Shown piece by piece: positions 1 to 5,953 of a DNA stretch of 11,456 nt; positions within the stretch are counted from its first letter, which is position 1; each line of letters starts with the position of its first letter. Source of the stretch: Lachnospiraceae bacterium UBA5895 (lineage in GTDB: Bacteria > Bacillota > Clostridia > Lachnospirales > Lachnospiraceae); NCBI GenBank assembly GCA_002431915.1, contig DJEP01000023.1, positions 6,529-17,984 on the forward strand, read 5' to 3'. The notes under the pieces were generated by a model. The model did no database searches and was not told where the DNA came from. It was given only the letters and a program-made list of their open reading frames with translations. The translations under genes were made by a program, and so were the position numbers.

Positions 1-551
1 CGGAATTATACGGTCATTTCAAAACCATTGCCGAAAGTATTCCCGACACCCCGGTTCTGTTGTATAATAATCCCGGAAGGGTTGGTTATACCATGAGCGC
101 ACAGCTGGTGGACGAATTAGCCCATAATGTTCCCAACATTGTGGGCATGAAAGATACCAGCGGAGACATCACACAAACTTCGGAGTTCATTCGCCGTACC
201 CGGGATGTACACTTTAAAGTATTCGGCGGCAAAGACACTCTGCTCTATGCCAGTCTGTGTCACGGTGCAGTGGGCGGTGTATGCACTGCTGCCAACTTTA
301 TGCCGGAACTCATCACAGATGTATATAATAAATTTATTGCCGGTGATCTGTCCGGCAGCCTGGAGGCGCAATTTCGCCTGAATCCCGTGCGTCTGTCTAT
401 GGATGCTGCCAGTTTCCCTGTCGCAGCCAAGGATATGGCAAACCTTCGGGGACAGGCTGTTGGTGTTCCCTACCTTCCTACCCTCCCCACCCCGGAAGGT
501 TCTGCACGCCGGGGCTTTATAAAGACTATGGCAGAAGTCGGTTTACTGTAA
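1..551 (+). CDS. DapA/NanA-family (class I) aldolase, 3' part of gene
   Basis: Only the C-terminal part is in the window; the reading frame is open from base 3 and the start lies upstream. The visible protein reads like the second half of the dihydrodipicolinate synthase / N-acetylneuraminate lyase superfamily of (beta/alpha)8 class I aldolases. The YNNPGR segment carries the conserved catalytic Tyr, and GMKDTSGD carries the Lys expected to form a Schiff base with pyruvate. A Gly-rich segment, HGAVGG, lies near the end of the barrel, followed by the usual helical C-terminal tail. The family cleaves or forms a bond between pyruvate and an aldehyde. The Arg after YNNPG matches the carboxylate-binding Arg position of DapA. 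However, the neighbours (amidohydrolase, glycerate kinase, LysR regulator) favour a catabolic keto-acid aldolase over lysine synthesis. Substrate is inference only. The next gene starts 24 bp downstream, so an operon is likely. Confidence 0.88.
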   Translation, partial: ELYGHFKTIAESIPDTPVLLYNNPGRVGYTMSAQLVDELAHNVPNIVGMKDTSGDITQTSEFIRRTRDVHFKVFGGKDTLLYASLCHGAVGGVCTAANFMPELITDVYNKFIAGDLSGSLEAQFRLNPVRLSMDAASFPVAAKDMANLRGQAVGVPYLPTLPTPEGSARRGFIKTMAEVGLL

Positions 552-575
552 TTTTCCGGCATCGGAGGAATCCTT

Positions 576-1493
576 TTGAAAATTATCGATTCACATATGC
601 ATTTAGTACAATATATCGCCGGAACCGGTGCAAAAGGAGAACTGAGATATTGCGGCGGCGGGCAGGGCAGATACTCTGATGGATCTGTTTGTCAGATCAT
701 ACCCCCTGAGTGGAACACTGATCAAGTGACTCCCGAACGCATTTTGTCGATTATGGATACCCATAATGTTGAAAAAGCCGTCCTGTTACAGGGCGGCTAT
801 TTGGGGTTTCAAAATCTCTATAGCTATGATGCTCAGCAAAAATATCCCTCCCGCTTTCTCGCTGCAGCGGCTTATGATCCCTACAGCTATAACCGGGATG
901 CTATTGTTCATCATTTATTTGAAGAATGCAATATCCGGGTGGTAAAGTTCGAGGTAAGTACCGGTTCCGGTCTCATGGCTAATCATCCGGTATTCCCCTT
1001 AGATAACGAGATCATGGAACGGGAAGCTTCTTTTGCCGATGAACACGGGTTGATATTCGTAATAGATATCGGAAAGCTCGGAAGTCCCAGCAGCCAGGTT
1101 CCCGCACTGAAGCGGCTGATCCTCAGACATCCGAACATGAAATTCGTCGTCTGCCATCTCTTAGCGCCCAAACAGAGCGAACTGGATAAAATGCAGCAGG
1201 GGCTGGAAGCATTGCATTTGCCTAATGTATGGTTCGACCTGGCATCCCTGCAGCATAATGTAGGTCCTGATGAACCTCCTTTTCCGGTTACCCGTAAGTT
1301 CCTTCGTTGTGCGGTGGAAACGGTAGGTGCTGATCGCTTACTGTTCGGTACCGATACCCCATCTAATTTATGCCGCTTCCACTACCGTGACATGATTGAC
1401 ACGATTGCCGAATTTTCTTATTTAACCGAAGAAGAAAAACAGGCTATTATGTATGAAAACGCAAAATCTGTTTTCTGGTCACATATGGTGTGA
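576..1493 (+). CDS. Amidohydrolase-2 family TIM-barrel hydrolase, possible sugar-acid lactonase
   Basis: A 305-residue protein starting at TTG, chosen because GGAGG (564-568) lies 7 nt upstream and the protein then begins directly with the strand-1 metal motif. That motif is DSHMHL (His7, His9). VVCHLL (His194) fits the strand-6 position and FGTDTP (Asp260) the strand-8 Asp. The C-terminal YENAKSVF matches the usual NAxxxF ending of Amidohydro_2 proteins. Members hydrolyse lactones or decarboxylate aromatic or keto acids, usually in the cytoplasm. At the strand-5 position, where a His is common, the protein reads FVIDIG with Asp164, so metal binding may differ. Placed between an aldolase and a glycerate kinase gene, it could open a sugar-acid lactone before dehydration and aldol cleavage; this is inference. 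Amidohydrolase membership is secure, the reaction is not. Confidence 0.87.
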   Translation: MKIIDSHMHLVQYIAGTGAKGELRYCGGGQGRYSDGSVCQIIPPEWNTDQVTPERILSIMDTHNVEKAVLLQGGYLGFQNLYSYDAQQKYPSRFLAAAAYDPYSYNRDAIVHHLFEECNIRVVKFEVSTGSGLMANHPVFPLDNEIMEREASFADEHGLIFVIDIGKLGSPSSQVPALKRLILRHPNMKFVVCHLLAPKQSELDKMQQGLEALHLPNVWFDLASLQHNVGPDEPPFPVTRKFLRCAVETVGADRLLFGTDTPSNLCRFHYRDMIDTIAEFSYLTEEEKQAIMYENAKSVFWSHMV

Positions 1494-1533
1494 TTTTAAT
1501 GTAACAGCCATGTTTTATACAAGGAGAATTTTT

Positions 1534-2775
1534 ATGAACACTGCTTTACGTCAAGATGCCGATACGATCATAGCTTCCAGTCTGAAAGCCGTACTGCCCG
1601 ATGCCGCAGTCCGCCGTGCACTGGAATCCAAATCTTTCCACCCGCAGGGCGGACGGATTCTCTTAGTTGCTGTCGGAAAGGCAGCCTGGCAGATGGCACA
1701 TACGGCTGTCGCCACACTGGGGCATGTAGATGAGGGCATTGTAATCACAAAATACAGGCATATCCGCGGCACGATTCCCGACGTCACCTGTTATGAAGCC
1801 GGTCATCCGGTTCCGGATGAGAACAGCTTCGCTGCCACAGAAAAAGTGCTGGCAATGGTGCAGAATCTCACTGACAAAGATACGGTTCTGTTTCTCCTCT
1901 CCGGCGGAGGAAGCGCTTTGTTTGAGAAGCCGCTGATCCCCGGCGCCGAGCTGCAGGAGATCACAAACCATCTGCTCGCCGGTGGCGCAGATATTGTGGA
2001 GATGAATACGATCCGCAAAAGGCTCTCCGCCGTCAAAGGCGGACGGTTTGCCCTTGCCTGCTCTCCGGCGAAGATATTCAGCATCGTGCTCAGTGACATT
2101 TTAGGAGATCCCCTGGATATGATTGCCAGTGGACCTGCGATACCGGACAGTTCCACCTGCGAACAGGCTGCCGCCATTGCCCGAAAATACCATCTTCCCC
2201 TGTCAGAGGCGGCGAAAGTCTGCCTGACGCAGGAGACCCCGAAGACATTAGACAATGTCACCACCCGGATCACCGGCAGTGTCAGAGAGCTGACCAGGGC
2301 TGCTGCCGATGCCTGTAGGGCGCTAGGCTATACTCCCGTTTTTCTGACCGATCGTCTCTGTTGCGAAGCGAAAGAAGCCGGAAGTTTTCTCGGATCCATT
2401 GCCCGCACACATGCCGGGCAGGGACAGAAGCTTGCTTTTATCGCCGGAGGTGAGACCATCGTTCATCTCTCCGGCAGCGGATCTGGCGGTCGTAACCAGG
2501 AGCTCGCCCTGGCGGCGGCACCGGAATTATCCGGACTTTCCCACTGCTGTGTATTTTCCATAGGCAGTGACGGCACGGACGGACCCACTGATGCCGCAGG
2601 CGGCTATACGGACGGCGATACCTGTGCTTCTCTTGCCGCGCACGGTCTGGATGTCTTCACTGTTTTACAGAATAATAATGCCTATCCTGCACTGAAAGCA
2701 GTCGATGGGCTCATCATCACAGGAGCTACCGGCACGAATGTGAATGACGTATCGGTTACGTTAATTCAGGCATAG
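1534..2775 (+). CDS. Glycerate 2-kinase, class II (MOFRL / DUF4147 family)
   Basis: A 413-residue protein beginning at ATG 1534, with AAGGAG (1521-1526) 7 nt upstream; the same frame is open further upstream but overlaps the previous gene without a ribosome binding site. Family hallmarks are in order: VGKAAWQMA (about 47-55), GHPVPDE (90-96), the phosphate-binding LLSGGGSALF (121-130), MNTIRKRLSAVKGG (157-170), SDILGDPLDMIASGP (187-201), then the C-terminal MOFRL domain with GGETIV, GGRNQELAL, SDGTDGPTDAAGG and GATGTNVND. The family phosphorylates D-glycerate with ATP to 2-phosphoglycerate, feeding glycolysis; older annotations call relatives hydroxypyruvate reductase (TtuD). Length is normal and all motifs look intact. 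It closes the + strand cluster and would use glycerate made downstream of aldolase cleavage. It converges on the LysR gene with a 2-bp gap and no clear terminator. Confidence 0.93.
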   Translation: MNTALRQDADTIIASSLKAVLPDAAVRRALESKSFHPQGGRILLVAVGKAAWQMAHTAVATLGHVDEGIVITKYRHIRGTIPDVTCYEAGHPVPDENSFAATEKVLAMVQNLTDKDTVLFLLSGGGSALFEKPLIPGAELQEITNHLLAGGADIVEMNTIRKRLSAVKGGRFALACSPAKIFSIVLSDILGDPLDMIASGPAIPDSSTCEQAAAIARKYHLPLSEAAKVCLTQETPKTLDNVTTRITGSVRELTRAAADACRALGYTPVFLTDRLCCEAKEAGSFLGSIARTHAGQGQKLAFIAGGETIVHLSGSGSGGRNQELALAAAPELSGLSHCCVFSIGSDGTDGPTDAAGGYTDGDTCASLAAHGLDVFTVLQNNNAYPALKAVDGLIITGATGTNVNDVSVTLIQA

Positions 2776-2777
2776 TA

Positions 2778-3671
2778 TTACAACTGCTGTCCGGATCCTG
2801 CTTTTACATAAGCAATAAATTCTTCCGCCACATGGGACAGGGTATGTTTTTTATTCCAGATCAGCGCATAATCCGCATGCGCATCCGGGTGCTCCACTTT
2901 ACGCACACAGACATCCTTGTCCCGGATCAGAGAAGAGATGGATGCCGGGTAGATGGAGATCCCCACTCCGTGGAGGCTCAGTTCATAGGCATTCATCATA
3001 TGCGCGATGCGTCCCCGGATCACCGGTGACCGCCCCGTTGCCTCGAACCATTTGTCGATCTCTCCCTTACGGGATTCTCTGGAGGGGATCAGCAGGTCGT
3101 AGGGCAACAGCTCCGCAGGTTTCACCGGGTCGTTTTCTTCCGCATACAGCGGATGCCCTTTCGGGATCACCGCCACCCAGGGCTCCTCGTAGACCGGCAG
3201 TACCTCGAATTCCTCTGTATTATAAGGCGCCGTGATCATGGCGATCTCACACAATCCCTTCGTCACACGATTATTTACATCATCCGTATTCCCGTTCCAC
3301 AGATTGTACTGCACATGGGGATGCTTCTGTCCGAATCCGGCGATCCATTCCGCGAAAAGCCGGGGACCGCAGCCCTCTACCGACGCAATGTACAGCGTTC
3401 CCTGCAGTCCTTCCTTGCGTTCTCTGACATCCTCCTCCGACCGGTTCACCAGATCCAGAATCTGATTCGCATATTGCAGGAAAAGTTCTCCTTCTTCTGT
3501 CAGAGTCACCTTATGGGGCGTCCGCAGGAACAATGTCGTCCCCAGTTCCGCCTCCAGATCCTGGATCTGACGGCTTAAGGGCGGCTGCGCGATCGCCAGC
3601 TGCTCCGCTGCTTTCGTGAAGCTTTTTTCCTCAGCCACTGCCTTGAAATACCGGATATGCCGCAATTCCAT
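2778..3671 (-). CDS. LysR-type transcriptional regulator
   Basis: A 297-residue protein from ATG 3671, which has AAGGAGG (3683-3689) 11 nt upstream. A longer version from TTG 3704 lacks a ribosome binding site and adds 11 residues ahead of the usual MELRHIRYF start. The N-terminal winged helix-turn-helix spans about residues 1-60, with KSFTKAAEQLAIAQPPLS followed by RQIQDLEAELGTTLFLR, the classic LysR signature. The linker helix follows, then a periplasmic-binding-protein-like effector domain from about 90. Length is typical. These proteins bind T-N11-A dyads as tetramers and usually activate nearby catabolic genes when a small-molecule ligand binds. It is convergent to the aldolase/hydrolase/kinase cluster, so regulation of that cluster is plausible but its target promoter is outside the window. 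A candidate autoregulatory dyad lies in its own leader (3755-3769). Confidence 0.95.
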   Translation of the reverse strand: MELRHIRYFKAVAEEKSFTKAAEQLAIAQPPLSRQIQDLEAELGTTLFLRTPHKVTLTEEGELFLQYANQILDLVNRSEEDVRERKEGLQGTLYIASVEGCGPRLFAEWIAGFGQKHPHVQYNLWNGNTDDVNNRVTKGLCEIAMITAPYNTEEFEVLPVYEEPWVAVIPKGHPLYAEENDPVKPAELLPYDLLIPSRESRKGEIDKWFEATGRSPVIRGRIAHMMNAYELSLHGVGISIYPASISSLIRDKDVCVRKVEHPDAHADYALIWNKKHTLSHVAEEFIAYVKAGSGQQL

Positions 3672-3754
3672 CTTCCCAGTATCCTCCTTCCATGCTTTTT
3701 CCAAAAAACAGCTTAATCTTTCTATTTGCGCAACATGTTATATTTTCTTTTATT

Positions 3755-3769
3755 ATACCTTTTAGGTAT
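3755..3769. promoter_or_regulatory. Candidate LysR box (ATACCT-TTT-AGGTAT)
   Basis: A perfect 6-bp inverted repeat around a TTT centre. T3756 and A3768 are separated by exactly 11 bases, matching the T-N11-A rule of LysR-type operators. It lies just downstream of the predicted start of lysR transcription, where a bound regulator would repress its own gene. Binding is inferred from symmetry and position only. Confidence 0.45.
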
Positions 3770-3781
3770 TATTATAATTCT

Positions 3782-3810
3782 ATTATATGTATTTCACATT
3801 ATAAGCGCAA
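3782..3810 (-). promoter_or_regulatory. Predicted lysR promoter
   Basis: Read on the minus strand, TTGCGC (3805-3810) and a perfect TATAAT (3782-3787) are separated by 17 nt. Transcription would start near 3775, leaving a leader of roughly 100 nt. The -35 box matches the consensus at only three positions. The stretch is very AT-rich, so alternative TATAAT-like boxes exist nearby. Confidence 0.45.
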
Positions 3811-3820
3811 TATGGTAAAT

Positions 3821-3850
3821 TATAATCATCAAAAGGAAGTCAGGCCTGAC
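3821..3850 (+). promoter_or_regulatory. Candidate promoter -10 and 12-bp palindromic operator
   Basis: TATAAT at 3821-3826 is followed by the perfect 12-bp palindrome GTCAGGCCTGAC (3839-3850). Upstream, TTATAA (3799-3804) could be a weak -35 with a 16-nt spacer. If this is the promoter of the 23-codon gene, the palindrome would sit from about +6 to +17, a common repressor position. The palindrome also resembles the GGGGTCAGGCCTGA-type motif seen in dispersed REP-like sequences, so it may instead be a repeat remnant. Confidence 0.35.
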
Positions 3851-3912
3851 CCCTTAAACGTAACAACAAAGTCAACAGTTCATTTGTCTTGGAAAGGTTA
3901 AGGGTGAATATT

Positions 3913-3984
3913 ATGAAGAAGATTATGGAAAAGGTTAACGCGTTTTTTGACGAGTATTACAAGAGCTTCGCTGAGAAGTTCTAA
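3913..3984 (+). CDS. Small protein of 23 residues, amphipathic and aromatic-rich
   Basis: ATG 3913 is preceded by AAGGGTG (3900-3906), a six-of-seven match to AAGGAGG at a 6-nt spacing, and the 23-codon frame ends at TAA 3982. The peptide opens MKKIMEKVNAFF and ends SFAEKF. It has five Lys, four acidic residues and six Phe/Tyr. Ile4, Val8, Phe11/12, Tyr15, Phe19 and Phe23 fall on one face of a helix, so a membrane-surface or protein-binding amphipathic helix is likely. It is too short for a transmembrane span and has no signal peptide. A strong terminator follows, and no + strand gene lies downstream, so it is not a leader peptide for another gene. Function is unknown. I do not recognise a family; a structured RNA with a chance frame is the main alternative. 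Confidence 0.6.
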   Translation: MKKIMEKVNAFFDEYYKSFAEKF

Positions 3985-4014
3985 GTAACGAAGTATCCTT
4001 TATTTTATGATAGA

Positions 4015-4031
4015 AGTGTGTTTTTCACGCT
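4015..4031 (+). other. Small hairpin upstream of the terminator
   Basis: AGTGTG (4015-4020) can pair with CACGCT (4026-4031) across a five-T loop, using one G-U pair. It lies in the 3' untranslated part of the 23-codon transcript and may be a secondary 3' structure. Evidence is pairing alone. Confidence 0.25.
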
Positions 4032-4044
4032 CATATACACAGAG

Positions 4045-4078
4045 AAAAACAGCAGATTTGGCGGAATCTGCTGTTTTT
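4045..4078. terminator. Bidirectional intrinsic terminator
   Basis: A perfect 14-bp stem (4045-4058 with 4065-4078) around a 6-nt loop, TGGCGG. The stem has A-rich and T-rich ends, so both strands leave a U-tract. On the + strand it ends the 23-codon unit; on the minus strand it ends the 281-residue protein gene whose stop is at 4138. Confidence 0.9.
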
Positions 4079-4137
4079 TGTTCAGAATTCTCCACAATGT
4101 GGACAAAATACATCAATAAACGGATTGTTCATTTTTC

Positions 4138-4983
4138 TTATCTCCTTATCAGCACTTTATCCGCATCCAGCCCATAGGCTTCGATGCACTTTCTCAAATA
4201 CGCCGGATTCGCCTGTTCGATCTTATACCTCTCGTAATACTCTCGCTCGAATTTCTCAGGAGGTGTTCCATAGCATTTATTATATTCTGTATACTTTGCT
4301 ATGGTATCTGACGGGTCCAGGATCTCCAGTTTCCTGTCATGTACATAGATCCCTACGGCAACCTCTTTGCAGAATTCCTCCTCCGATACCATTTCGTCAT
4401 CCCAGGGTCCTTCGTTCCACCCCGTAACCGCAATGATCAGATCCAGATAAGGAAATGCATAGAGCAGTTTATACCATTCTTCGATAAATTCCCTGACCGT
4501 GGGATATTTTTCCGTAGTTGCATTCGCCCCAATCGTTCCATCCGCATGGATCCAGCCATATCCCGTGGGATAATGATCCTCCTGAATGAGACAGTTATCA
4601 AAATTCATACATCCGATATAATCTTTGTGGTTGCGAACAACACTCACGTAAAAATTAAAAAATCTGTCCGTCCTCCGGATAATATCAAATGCCTGCTCTG
4701 CCGTTACGGGTACTCCTCTCATCCGGTAATAAGGCCTGCGGACATTTCGAACGGGATTAACTGACTCATCCCCGGCAATAACGATCTCAATTTCCGAATG
4801 CTTTTCATAAACTTCTTCCGGTATCAGCCAGACAATATCATCGTCTGCTTTATTGCTAATTTCTATGGCTCCGGAAATAATTTTTTCATATTCCCTCTCC
4901 TTCGTCTCCATATAGGTATTCCCGTATTTATCCGTATATATCGCCACTTCACAATTCTTTTTCAGATAATCAAATATCGTCAT
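4138..4983 (-). CDS. Hypothetical protein, 281 residues
   Basis: No family recognised. ATG 4983 is preferred because GAGG and AAAGAG precede it closely; ATG 4998 would add five residues but has no ribosome binding site. The protein is soluble-looking, acidic and aromatic-rich, with no signal peptide or membrane span. Notable segments are PYYRMRGVPVT (about 84-94), a Tyr/Trp/Gly-rich GYGWIHADGTIGAN (141-154), a hydrophobic YLDLIIAVTGWNEGPWD (179-195), VAVGIYVHDRKLEIL (208-222) with a beta-strand character, and a charged Tyr/Glu/Lys-rich C-terminus ending ADKVLIRR. The look resembles free-standing accessory proteins such as immunity or phage-derived proteins, but no catalytic motif is evident. 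It is monocistronic, with a dyad upstream (5032-5055) and a terminator downstream. Gene reality is supported by length, the flanking signals and absence of a better frame. Confidence 0.75.
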   Translation of the reverse strand: MTIFDYLKKNCEVAIYTDKYGNTYMETKEREYEKIISGAIEISNKADDDIVWLIPEEVYEKHSEIEIVIAGDESVNPVRNVRRPYYRMRGVPVTAEQAFDIIRRTDRFFNFYVSVVRNHKDYIGCMNFDNCLIQEDHYPTGYGWIHADGTIGANATTEKYPTVREFIEEWYKLLYAFPYLDLIIAVTGWNEGPWDDEMVSEEEFCKEVAVGIYVHDRKLEILDPSDTIAKYTEYNKCYGTPPEKFEREYYERYKIEQANPAYLRKCIEAYGLDADKVLIRR

Positions 4984-5031
4984 TTTCTCTTTCCTCATCT
5001 GATGTAACCGTATGTGTTTTCTGCCTCCTTC

Positions 5032-5055
5032 CTTATGCTACAATCATAGCATAAG
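5032..5055. promoter_or_regulatory. Inverted repeat upstream of the 281-residue protein gene
   Basis: CTTATGCTA and TAGCATAAG form a perfect 9-bp inverted repeat around CAATCA. On the minus strand it lies about 50-70 bp before the start codon and includes TATGAT, a five-of-six match to a -10 box. It could be an operator over the promoter or a leader hairpin. No convincing -35 accompanies it. Confidence 0.4.
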
Positions 5056-5103
5056 AAATCTTGTAGTCATTCACTATATCTAGGGCTGCGCTTTATGTCC
5101 GCA

Positions 5104-5139
5104 AAAAGCCCATCGATAATTGCTCATCGATGGGCTTTT
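5104..5139. terminator. Bidirectional intrinsic terminator
   Basis: A perfect 14-bp stem (5104-5117 with 5126-5139) with core GCCCATCGAT and an 8-nt loop. On the minus strand it is followed by a run of five T and lies about 18 bp beyond the metallophosphoesterase stop codon, ending that operon and insulating the 281-residue protein gene. Confidence 0.9.
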
Positions 5140-5156
5140 CATACTCTTATTTTTTA

Positions 5157-5732
5157 TCAGGATTCCTTAATGATCTCCTGCAGACTTCTCGGCTCATAGT
5201 CCATCCAAGGCTTCATACATCCCACGTTGTACGCCTGTATGACACTGTCACCAATGTGACGGCAGTCGTTGTCCTTGATTTCCGCTAGACACTTTTGAAA
5301 ATAATCGTCCTCCGGGCTGTTATGGGTATGTCCGTAGTGCAGAATGGTGCCGCGGCTCATGTGCTTCCAGCTAAAGATCGGGTAATGGCATAATACCAAC
5401 TCATAGCTTTTCCCGGCTATGGAGTCCCGAATCTCCTTATAATCACAGACCTCTGAAAAAAGCTGTCGGTATCTGAGGTCGGACACGTCATCGTGATTGC
5501 CACGGATCAGGACCTTTTTTCCTTTCAGGATTGCCACCAGAGCGATTAGATCCTCGTTCTTACCGCGCATGCTCACATCCCCCAGGATATACACGGTATC
5601 GCCGTTATTCACCTTTTCATTCCACCGTTTTACGATCTCGGTGTGCATTTCCTCCAGATCTTGGAACGGACGGTCATCGAATCGTATCGCCGCTTCATGA
5701 AACAAATGCAGATCACTGATATAATAATTCAT
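5157..5732 (-). CDS. Calcineurin-like metallophosphoesterase
   Basis: A complete 191-residue protein carrying all the metal-site motifs of the family: SDLHL (Asp7, His9), YILGDV (Asp52), RGNHDD (Asn79, His80), LCHYP (His116) and YGHTH (His135, His137). The fold binds two metal ions and hydrolyses phosphomono- or diesters; small single-domain members of this size act on various nucleotides, nucleic acids or phosphoproteins. It has no signal peptide, so it acts in the cytoplasm. Its ATG overlaps the stop codon of the lipoprotein gene by 4 bp (ATGA), with GGGAGGG just upstream, indicating coupled translation. It is the last gene of a three-gene operon and is followed by a strong terminator. The substrate cannot be deduced. 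Confidence 0.93.
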   Translation of the reverse strand: MNYYISDLHLFHEAAIRFDDRPFQDLEEMHTEIVKRWNEKVNNGDTVYILGDVSMRGKNEDLIALVAILKGKKVLIRGNHDDVSDLRYRQLFSEVCDYKEIRDSIAGKSYELVLCHYPIFSWKHMSRGTILHYGHTHNSPEDDYFQKCLAEIKDNDCRHIGDSVIQAYNVGCMKPWMDYEPRSLQEIIKES

Positions 5733-5953
5733 ACTGTTCCCTCCCGCTCCACATTTGCTATTTCCCTGTCTTGATATAATAGTATGAAATTGGCATAATC
5801 ATCTCTAATATCAATTCCATTTATTGTCCAACCATCATCCGGCGTCCATGATGCAATATTATTAATTGGCCCTGTTTTACTTTTACAGCTTACTAAGCTC
5901 AAACATAAAATTGCAATAACGAGTATAAATTTTCGTTTATTTATATTCTTCAT
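5729..5953 (-). CDS. Small predicted lipoprotein
   Basis: A 74-residue protein. The N-terminus is basic (residues 1-8, with four Lys/Arg), followed by a hydrophobic run (9-21) and a lipobox LVSC with Cys23, so signal peptidase II cleavage and lipid anchoring on the outer face of the membrane are expected. Only about 50 residues remain after cleavage; they are acidic, with WTPDDGW and DDYANFILLYQDRE. No family recognised. The start overlaps the stop of the upstream gene by 4 bp (ATGA), and its own stop overlaps the next start in the same way. AAAGGAGG (5969-5976) is 15 nt upstream, longer than usual, so translation likely depends on coupling. The short mature part could also mean a truncated older gene. 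Confidence 0.7.
   Translation of the reverse strand: MKNINKRKFILVIAILCLSLVSCKSKTGPINNIASWTPDDGWTINGIDIRDDYANFILLYQDREIANVEREGTV

Noticed and set aside
1453..1533. Upstream extension of glycerate kinase by 27 residues
   Set aside because: It overlaps the amidohydrolase gene, has no ribosome binding site, and the added residues are unlike the family; ATG 1534 has AAGGAG at good spacing.
2799..2814. Terminator after the glycerate kinase gene
   Set aside because: Only a 5-bp TGCTT/AAGCA stem without a T-run, located inside the lysR coding region.
3672..3704. TTG start for the LysR protein
   Set aside because: No ribosome binding site precedes it, and the extension puts 11 residues ahead of the standard helix-turn-helix start.
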